Source of the DNA: a virus
Strand: one strand, 5' to 3'
DNA: 26,019 nt
IMG/VR virus record: IMGVR_UViG_3300012936_003521
Span: 1-26,019 of that record
In this document: in pieces, positions 15,465 through 21,648 of the stretch
Layout of the letters: the number at the start of each line of letters is the position of its first letter
How positions within the stretch are numbered: the first letter of the stretch is position 1
Position numbers and translations under genes: made by a program
Notes under the pieces: model-generated
What the model was told of the DNA's origin: nothing
What the model saw: the letters and a program-made list of their open reading frames with translations, nothing else
Database searches by the model: none

Positions 15465-16547
15465 ATGCCTCAATTTACACAACCTAAAAGTGTTCATGTA
15501 GAACTCACAGATAAATGTAATGCAGAATGTCCTGTTTGTGTTAGGCGTTTAGGTGGAGGTAAATTAAACTCTATTATTCAAAATATAGAACTAGGAGTGG
15601 ATTATTTTAAAAAGTTATTAGGATTTGAATTTTGTTCAAATGTTGAACATTGGCAATTTTGTGGTACCAAAGGTGATCCAATAGCATGTACAGAATTAAT
15701 TGACATTATAAACTTTTTAAAAAATTGTAATCCAAATACAATGTTTTCTATTCATACAAATGGAGGTTTTAGATCTGAAAAGTGGTGGACACAATTAGGA
15801 AACCTTTTAAAAGACACAGAGTCATTTGTTGTTTGGGGAATAGATGGCCTTGAAGATACAAATCATATACATAGAAAAAATGTAAAATGGAAAAAGTTAT
15901 GGGCAAATTTAAATGCTTTTAACGAAACTGGTGCCAAAAGTACCTGGCAATTTTTAGTATTTGAACACAACAAACATCAAATTAAATCTGCAATAGATTT
16001 GTGTAAACAAATGAATATAACATTTGAGTCTAAAGAAGCATTTGGTTTTGGCATTAAAGAAAAAGACGGCATAAAGGAAATATATCCTATAGAAGTATTT
16101 GATAAGGAAGGTAATTTTGAATACTCTATTAATCCTCATAATAGTAATGAACCAAATGTAAAAGTATTAGAGTTAGACCCTGAAAAAAGAAAATTTACAA
16201 CAAATGAGTATAGATTATACCCTGAATATATGAATTTAATAAAAGGACAATATGAAATAGACTGTAAAGTAGGAAAAAATACATCTGATTTGTATATAGA
16301 TTGTGACGGTGCGTTGTTGCCTTGCTGTTTTATTGGTGCTGGAATATATACATCTCCATTAGATAGGCAATTACAAACACAATTTTCCGATAGAAAACAG
16401 TTTATACCCACAGCAGAATACACATATAAACAGATTTTCCAAAATAAGTACTACACCGATACTATTCATAAAGGTATTTCAGGCGATTTACCTGAACAAC
16501 CAAAATATACAGTTAAGTGCATGGAAACTTGTGGCAAATGTCAGTAA
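15465..16547 (+). CDS. Radical SAM enzyme with C-terminal Cys cluster (SPASM-like)
   Basis: I start at the ATG at 15465 (MPQFTQPKSVHVELTD), because an in-frame GTG at 15435 would put the GATAAATA motif inside the gene. CxxxCxxC is at Cys18, Cys22 and Cys25 (DKCNAECPVC) and would hold the SAM-cleaving [4Fe-4S] cluster. A GGE-like element follows (FCGTKGDPIA). The second half carries extra Cys: DCKVGK, DGALLPCCFIG and the C-terminal KCMETCGKCQ, consistent with auxiliary clusters. The length is 360 aa. It is divergent from the aminotransferase gene across a 54-bp gap. Substrate unknown. SPASM proteins often act on peptides, but sugars and other small molecules occur too. It heads the plus-strand block before neck gene 14. 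Confidence 0.88.
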   Translation: MPQFTQPKSVHVELTDKCNAECPVCVRRLGGGKLNSIIQNIELGVDYFKKLLGFEFCSNVEHWQFCGTKGDPIACTELIDIINFLKNCNPNTMFSIHTNGGFRSEKWWTQLGNLLKDTESFVVWGIDGLEDTNHIHRKNVKWKKLWANLNAFNETGAKSTWQFLVFEHNKHQIKSAIDLCKQMNITFESKEAFGFGIKEKDGIKEIYPIEVFDKEGNFEYSINPHNSNEPNVKVLELDPEKRKFTTNEYRLYPEYMNLIKGQYEIDCKVGKNTSDLYIDCDGALLPCCFIGAGIYTSPLDRQLQTQFSDRKQFIPTAEYTYKQIFQNKYYTDTIHKGISGDLPEQPKYTVKCMETCGKCQ

Positions 16548-16555
16548 CATAAACC

Positions 16556-16563
16556 GATAAATA
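16556..16563 (+). promoter_or_regulatory. Late promoter (GATAAATA), 7 nt before ATG of gp14
   Basis: GATAAATA, GTATATT, then ATG. This is the only one of the short-gap class that differs from 5 nt. No Shine-Dalgarno is present. Confidence 0.65.
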
Positions 16564-16570
16564 GTATATT

Positions 16571-17641
16571 ATGCCAAGAATAAGTTTATGGAATCCAGTT
16601 AAAACACATGACTACAACTTTGTAGACAGAGTTGTTGGCGAGCATATCTATGCAGGTGGCACTGGAGTTCATGTACATAAGTATATGGGAGTACATGGTG
16701 ACGATGACGGAAAAGATCCTACTCGTCCATCTCCTGAAGCCGGAAATAATACAGAAGTCTTTATACAGGATTTATTATTTTTAGAAAACAGAGATAGAAA
16801 ATACGATAAAGATATTTATGAATTACGTGGGCAATATAATATAGCAGACAACGATGCATTTGATTTAACACAATTTGGTATGTTCTTAGCAAACGACCAA
16901 GTGTTTATGAATTTCCATATAGAAAGCATGGTAGAATCAATAGGCAGAAAACTTATGCCTGGTGACGTTTTAGAGTTGCCACATTTGAGAGACGACTTAC
17001 TACTTGGTAGCGATGATGCTATAAACAGATTTTATGTAGTAACAGATGGTGCAAGGCCAAGTGAAGGATATGATCCTAGATGGTGGCCACATCTTTGGAG
17101 AGTAAAATTAGGACCTATAACAGATTCACAAGAATACAGAGATATACTAGGTACTGGTGAAGAGGAAGAAGATTTAAGAAACCTAATTAGTACATACGCA
17201 AATGAAATTAATATAAATGATAAAATATTAGAACAAGCAGAACGTGATGTTCCATTTGATCCGCAATATAGAGATACTGCACATTTATACTTTGATGAAG
17301 AGGTTCCTGATAAACCTGCTGTAGGTTTAGCATTTGGCGGTAATGATGGTCAACCTATAAATGGATTAAGTGTAGTTGGAAGTGGGGATAGTTTCCCAAC
17401 AAGTGGTACAAATGATGGAGACTTTTTCCTTAGAACAGATTTTTCACCAAATAGATTGTTTAAAAAATCAGGATCAAGATGGTTAAATGTTGGCTCAGAT
17501 GAAAGAGGAAATTGGAGTGCGGCAAATAGAATATTGTCTACATTTATTAATAATGAAAATATTACAACTAACTCTGATGGTGAAACACAAAGTGAAAGAG
17601 TGCCTTTAAGTAAGGTTGTAAAACCACAAACGGATAATTAA
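16571..17641 (+). CDS. 14: Neck protein gp14
   Basis: The product is a neck component that closes the filled head and joins it to the tail. The characteristic stretches are IQDLLFLENRDRKYDKDIYE, LTQFGMFLANDQVFMNFHIE, IGRKLMPGDVLELPHLRDDL and RWWPHLWRVKLGPITDSQEY, which I associate with gp14 of T4-like marine phages. The length (356 aa) exceeds T4 gp14 (256 aa). The additional C-terminus includes TNDGDFFLRTDFSPNRLFKK, a beta module that recurs in the sheath and gp15 here (about residues 279-307). GATAAATA ends 7 nt before the ATG, slightly further than at other such starts. The gene is on the opposite strand from the sheath and tube, unlike T4's collinear 13-14-15-18-19 order. Confidence 0.75.
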   Translation: MPRISLWNPVKTHDYNFVDRVVGEHIYAGGTGVHVHKYMGVHGDDDGKDPTRPSPEAGNNTEVFIQDLLFLENRDRKYDKDIYELRGQYNIADNDAFDLTQFGMFLANDQVFMNFHIESMVESIGRKLMPGDVLELPHLRDDLLLGSDDAINRFYVVTDGARPSEGYDPRWWPHLWRVKLGPITDSQEYRDILGTGEEEEDLRNLISTYANEININDKILEQAERDVPFDPQYRDTAHLYFDEEVPDKPAVGLAFGGNDGQPINGLSVVGSGDSFPTSGTNDGDFFLRTDFSPNRLFKKSGSRWLNVGSDERGNWSAANRILSTFINNENITTNSDGETQSERVPLSKVVKPQTDN

Positions 17642-17642
17642 T

Positions 17643-17990
17643 ATGAGATTTAGAGAATTAAATAATAAAAAACTTAATGAAAATAAAGAAGAGTTATCCA
17701 GACTGGAAGACAAAAAATTTGATCTAGAGAGTGCTTTGGACCGTGCTAGAGAAATTACCAAAACTATTAAGTATGTAGATACTCCTATAGAAATTATGTC
17801 TAAATTAGGTACACTTGCTGAAGAGCATGGATTAGAATTAGACAGTTATGATGAAAACAAAGTTTTAGAAGCAAAAAGAAAATTAGAAAGTGCTATCTAT
17901 CAATTAGAAGAAGTTTTTGAAGATGCAATACGTGATCTATCTAATAAAATAGACGAAATAGAATACGAGTTAGAGTACGGCGAAGAATAA
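17643..17990 (+). CDS. Hypothetical coiled-coil protein (115 aa)
   Basis: The gene fits between gp14 and gp15 with 1-nt gaps on both sides. Almost all of it is charged helix: NENKEELSRLEDKKFDLESA near the N-terminus and KVLEAKRKLESAIYQLEEVF after a short break around residue 60, consistent with a helical hairpin or coiled coil. The C-terminus is acidic (IEYELEYGEE). It has no membrane span or Cys. Its place in the neck cluster suggests an assembly factor or small structural partner, but I recognise no family. Confidence 0.8.
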   Translation: MRFRELNNKKLNENKEELSRLEDKKFDLESALDRAREITKTIKYVDTPIEIMSKLGTLAEEHGLELDSYDENKVLEAKRKLESAIYQLEEVFEDAIRDLSNKIDEIEYELEYGEE

Positions 17991-17991
17991 A

Positions 17992-19341
17992 ATGGCAGGT
18001 AAAAATTTAGATTATTGGTATGACGAGCAGATAAAACGATATCTTATACAGGTTATCAGAATTTTTTCTAATTTTAAAGTAAGAGAATTCACAGATAAGG
18101 GAACAAGATATAATAAAGTACCAGCAAGATACGGAGATAGTAGCAGAATGGTTGCTAGTATATTGCGTAACAATTCAGAAAATATTATTAATAGTGCTCC
18201 ATTTATATCATTAACTATACAAAGCATCCAGCCGGCAAGAGATAGAACACACGAACCTTTTTTAGTAGATACACAACAAGTTGCAGAAAGAGAGTTTAAT
18301 AAAGAAACAGGTACATATTCTTCCGCACAAGGAAATTTATATACAACACAAAGGTATATGCCTGTACCATATAATTTAACTTTTAACGTAGATATATGGA
18401 CAACAAATACAGACACAAAATTGCAACTATTAGAACAAATTTTTGTATTGTTTAACCCTAGCATACAATTACAATCAAACAGTAACCCTTTAGACTGGAC
18501 TAGTGTATTTGAAGTAGAACTAACTGATATAAATTGGAGTAGTAGAAGTGTTCCTGCAGGTGTTGATGAGCAATTAGATATATCCACAATGACTTTTAGT
18601 AGTCCTATATGGATTTCTCCACCAGCAAAAGTTAAAAGACAAAGCATAATTCAAAGAATAATAAACGATATCCATTCGTCTCCTAATTTAGATGATTTAG
18701 GATATAGCGAAGAATATGCAGACTTTTTTGGCTCTGTTGCAGAGCTCGGAGAGGTTGTTGTTACACCAAACGACTTATATGTACAGGTTGCAGGTAGTAC
18801 AGCAAGACTTGTAAACAATGCAGGACTAGGTCAAAAATGGCAAGATATTATAGAAATGCAAGGCGAACTAAAAGCCACTAGTAAATTAAAACTTAACATA
18901 TCTTCAGATTCAGATAATGAATTAAATATGTTAGTTGGATCTGTTACTGCTAATCCATTAGACGATACTGCTTTAATTTTTAATATTGATTCAGATACTC
19001 TTCCAGTTGATACTCTAGATGATGTAGATAAAATTATTGATCCAAGAGAAAATTATCCAGGAGATGGGACTTTGCCTGCCGCAACTACAGGCCAAAGATA
19101 TTTAATTACAGAAGATTTAACTAAAACTGGATACACAAATTGGGATATAGATGCATCTGAAAATGATATTATTTCATATGATGGCACAAAATGGACAGTA
19201 GTATTTGATGCTAGTGCAAATCAAACAGCACAGTTTACAACTAATACATTTACATCCAAACAATTCAAATGGACAGGTACAGGCTGGATAAGTAGTTCTG
19301 AAGGCGAATATAAACCTGGCTATTGGAGACTTATACTATAA
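17992..19341 (+). CDS. 15: Proximal tail sheath stabiliser gp15, C-terminally extended
   Basis: gp15 forms a ring at the head-proximal end of the tail and links sheath to neck. The T4-like core (about residues 1-220) is clear: YWYDEQIKRYLIQVIRIFSN, RYNKVPARYGDSSRM, PYNLTFNVDIWTTNTDTKLQ, LLEQIFVLFNPSIQLQ and the final TFSSPIWISPPAKVKRQSII. The protein is 449 aa against 272 in T4. The extra 200 residues end in a beta module (GQRYLITEDL, NDIISYDGTKWTVVFDASAN, FKWTGTGWI) like those in the sheath and gp14. It starts right after the coiled-coil gene and its stop overlaps the Nudix ATG by one base. No promoter of its own is seen. Confidence 0.85.
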   Translation: MAGKNLDYWYDEQIKRYLIQVIRIFSNFKVREFTDKGTRYNKVPARYGDSSRMVASILRNNSENIINSAPFISLTIQSIQPARDRTHEPFLVDTQQVAEREFNKETGTYSSAQGNLYTTQRYMPVPYNLTFNVDIWTTNTDTKLQLLEQIFVLFNPSIQLQSNSNPLDWTSVFEVELTDINWSSRSVPAGVDEQLDISTMTFSSPIWISPPAKVKRQSIIQRIINDIHSSPNLDDLGYSEEYADFFGSVAELGEVVVTPNDLYVQVAGSTARLVNNAGLGQKWQDIIEMQGELKATSKLKLNISSDSDNELNMLVGSVTANPLDDTALIFNIDSDTLPVDTLDDVDKIIDPRENYPGDGTLPAATTGQRYLITEDLTKTGYTNWDIDASENDIISYDGTKWTVVFDASANQTAQFTTNTFTSKQFKWTGTGWISSSEGEYKPGYWRLIL

Positions 19342-19766
19342 TGAAGACCACTGCGGCAGGAGTTGTTTTTCTTGCCAAAGATACTGGTAGGTGTTTATTA
19401 CAACTCAGAGAAGGCACAAAACGATTTAACCATACCTGGGGGTTTTGGGGCGGTATTATTGAAAAAGGTGAAACTCCTTACCAGTGTATTCAAAGAGAGT
19501 TAGAAGAAGAAATAGGGTTCGTTCCAGAACTTGAAAAACTAAATCCAATAGATGTATATCAAAGTAAAGATAAAAATTTTTACTATTACAGTTTTGTTTA
19601 TGTAATTGAAAAAGAATTTTTACCAGAACTTAATAGCGAAAGTTGTGGTTATGCATGGGTAAATATAGGGCAATGGCCCAAACCATTACACAATGGATCT
19701 AAAATAACATTGTATAATAATGGTGGTACTGATAAACTCCATACAATTCTAGAAATTAATTCCTGA
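19341..19766 (+). CDS. Nudix hydrolase (141 aa)
   Basis: The Nudix box is intact at residues 38-60: G, five residues, E44, seven residues, then RELEEEIGF (GX5EX7REUXEEXGU). Surrounding strands (TTAAGVVFLAKDT; RCLLQLREGTKRF; TWGFWGG) resemble MutT/ADP-ribose-type Nudix enzymes, so it would hydrolyse a nucleoside diphosphate derivative (oxidised dNTP, ADP-sugar or similar) in the cytoplasm with Mg2+. The first in-frame start would be 18 nt upstream, inside gp15. I use the ATG at 19341 overlapping gp15's TAA (TAATG). It is a metabolic gene placed in the neck operon. Substrate unassigned. Confidence 0.9.
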   Translation: MKTTAAGVVFLAKDTGRCLLQLREGTKRFNHTWGFWGGIIEKGETPYQCIQRELEEEIGFVPELEKLNPIDVYQSKDKNFYYYSFVYVIEKEFLPELNSESCGYAWVNIGQWPKPLHNGSKITLYNNGGTDKLHTILEINS

Positions 19767-19772
19767 TAAATA
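19765..19772 (+). promoter_or_regulatory. Late promoter (GATAAATA), 5 nt before ATG
   Basis: GATAAATA overlaps the Nudix stop codon and is followed by TACAC and the ATG of the 210-aa gene. Confidence 0.65.
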
Positions 19773-19777
19773 TACAC

Positions 19778-20410
19778 ATGAGCAAAGGCGAAATCATAGA
19801 TTTTGAGGTCTTGCGAATACAGAACGATCTGGACCAATTTCAGCGGACAAAAACCATTCCACATACACTATTAGAAGGCACATATGATATCGAGGAGATA
19901 ATGAATGTGTACTATAAAAAACTATCTTCTAAACACCAAAAATTAGCAGATAAGATTTATAAAGAGTATCTGGAAAAAATTGAAGAAAATATTGATACAC
20001 TGAAAAAGGCTATGAAAAAAGATTATGCCAGAGTTGTAAAAAATATGGCTACTGAGCATGAGAGTTTTTATTTTAAAGAAATAATGAACTTATATAGGCC
20101 TAGTATAAATCCAGTTAGAGCTCTGTATTACCAGACTCGTGATGTGACCAGGAGGTACAATCCTGAGCACCCGTATCACTATTGGTTAATAGATCTTGTG
20201 TCAGATTTAGAATTTAACAATATAATTTTAGATGCTTTAAGAAAAGATATTGGAAAACTAGAACGTATTATTAAAAGATATTATTTTCCTTTAGTTAAAA
20301 AAACTGAGGGTGTGCCTTTAGAAATGTTTCATGCCAAGCAACAACTTAAAGATTTTAGACATTACTATAAATTTTTTAGAGGTGTAAAAGATTGGCAACC
20401 TGATGAATAA
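19778..20410 (+). CDS. Hypothetical helical protein (210 aa)
   Basis: GATAAATA ends 5 nt before this ATG and overlaps the Nudix stop (TGA at 19764-19766). The protein is soluble, Lys/Tyr/Glu-rich and almost all helical: HQKLADKIYKEYLEKIEENI (about 55-75), KKAMKKDYARVVKNMATEHE, then a Tyr/Arg/His-rich centre (RALYYQTRDVTRRYNPEHPY) and another helix with IGKLERIIKRYYFPLVKK. No known motif is visible. The gene is the last on this strand and its TAA directly abuts the stop of the converging minus-strand gene with no terminator-like hairpin. Function unknown. Confidence 0.82.
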   Translation: MSKGEIIDFEVLRIQNDLDQFQRTKTIPHTLLEGTYDIEEIMNVYYKKLSSKHQKLADKIYKEYLEKIEENIDTLKKAMKKDYARVVKNMATEHESFYFKEIMNLYRPSINPVRALYYQTRDVTRRYNPEHPYHYWLIDLVSDLEFNNIILDALRKDIGKLERIIKRYYFPLVKKTEGVPLEMFHAKQQLKDFRHYYKFFRGVKDWQPDE

Positions 20411-21037
20411 TTAAGCAGAAATCATACCTGATAATTTTTTCCTGTTTACTGCCTGAAGAGATACTATTAATCTGTTTAACTTTCCATCTGGATTTACTGC
20501 ACTATGCCAACTGGTTTCTGATACTTTAAATAAAAACAATGTCCCTGGTTTTCCACCAACTGTTTGCATACTTTCTGGAATACATTCATTATGCTCATCA
20601 TGATCATAAATGTTTGTACCAAACGTATATTTAGGATTGCAATAAATTATTCCCCTAACAGGAGGATTGTTTGGTGTTTCATGCTTACCATAATAGTCAT
20701 TATGTATATGTAAATTTTGTCCTCTTGATATCATATTATTTACACAATTTATTCCATCAACATTTACACCCCAAACTTCATTAATTGCATCTGTAAATTC
20801 TTTTTCTGAATCTTTAATTAATTCTAAAAGGTTAAAATACGGAGATACATATCTTGGTCCATCATTTTTATATGAATCATCAGATAGATCTTCCATTGTT
20901 TTTAAATATTGCTTAAACAGATAAGTGTCATGTAAATTTAAAACAAAATCTTCAATTATAATATGCTCAAAAGGTTCTTTTATAATATTTTCTTTTTTAA
21001 TTTTATCTATATTTTGTATTTTAAAATTTGAACTCAT
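20411..21037 (-). CDS. 2OG-Fe(II) oxygenase (copy B of tandem pair)
   Basis: This 208-aa protein has a complete prolyl-4-hydroxylase-like set: His112 and Asp114 (LHIHNDYYG), His178 (SWHSAVNP) and Arg189 (LNRLIVSLQ) for 2-oxoglutarate. Between them lie PVRGIIYCNPKYTFGTNIY and the glycine-bounded MQTVGGKPGTLFLFKV. It closely resembles the 204-aa upstream neighbour along its whole length. The ATG overlaps that gene's TGA by 4 nt (ATGA), and the pair is coupled in the same way to the cyclase gene. No separate promoter. Candidate substrates are protein side chains, peptides or small molecules. Many phages carry uncharacterised members. Confidence 0.87.
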   Translation of the reverse strand: MSSNFKIQNIDKIKKENIIKEPFEHIIIEDFVLNLHDTYLFKQYLKTMEDLSDDSYKNDGPRYVSPYFNLLELIKDSEKEFTDAINEVWGVNVDGINCVNNMISRGQNLHIHNDYYGKHETPNNPPVRGIIYCNPKYTFGTNIYDHDEHNECIPESMQTVGGKPGTLFLFKVSETSWHSAVNPDGKLNRLIVSLQAVNRKKLSGMISA

Positions 21038-21648
21038 ATAAAATTTCCTGCAAGTATATCATATTCTTTTGTATTTATAAATTTTAAAGATACAATTAAT
21101 CTATGTGATTTATTTTCTGTGTTAAAAGCACTATGCCAACTATTTTTTGAAACCCTAAATAAAAATAATGTACCTGGATTCCCACCAACTGTTTGCATAC
21201 TTTCTTTTACACACTCATTATTTGAATTGTGTCCATAAATATTTGTGCCAAATGTATATTTTGGATTACAATAAATTATTCCTCTTACTGGAGGCATATA
21301 ATGAATATCTTCAATATCATAGTCATTATGTATTGTTAAATTTTGTCCTTTTGATATCATATTAGTTACAGGAAGAATTTTATCCACATTAACATTCCAA
21401 ACATTATTAACTAATTCGCAAATATGATTTTGTTTTTCCTGTATTAATTTTTCAATATTGTAATATTCTGTTACATATCTAGGCCCATCTGCTGGATGGT
21501 TTTCTGAAATATCTTTATATGTACTTAAATAATTTTCAAACATAACTTCATTATCTAACCCTGCTATAAAATCTTCCACTATTATATGTTCAAAAGGCTG
21601 AATATTAATATGTTGTCTGTTTATTTTATCTATATTTTGAAGTATCAT
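21034..21648 (-). CDS. 2OG-Fe(II) oxygenase (copy A of tandem pair)
   Basis: A 204-aa paralogue of the following gene. His107 and Asp109 (LTIHNDYDI), His172 (SWHSAFNT) and Arg183 (SHRLIVSLK) form the metal and co-substrate sites. Shared blocks with copy B include DGPRYV, NMIS.GQNL, PPVRGIIYCNPKYTFGTNIY and ESMQTVGG.PGTLFLF. The region between HxD and the second block differs most (DIEDIHYM against GKHETPNN), as expected if substrates diverged. The start lies in a 4-nt ATGA overlap with the end of the cyclase gene. Expression therefore appears to depend on the promoter at 23720-23727. Confidence 0.87.
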   Translation of the reverse strand: MILQNIDKINRQHINIQPFEHIIVEDFIAGLDNEVMFENYLSTYKDISENHPADGPRYVTEYYNIEKLIQEKQNHICELVNNVWNVNVDKILPVTNMISKGQNLTIHNDYDIEDIHYMPPVRGIIYCNPKYTFGTNIYGHNSNNECVKESMQTVGGNPGTLFLFRVSKNSWHSAFNTENKSHRLIVSLKFINTKEYDILAGNFI

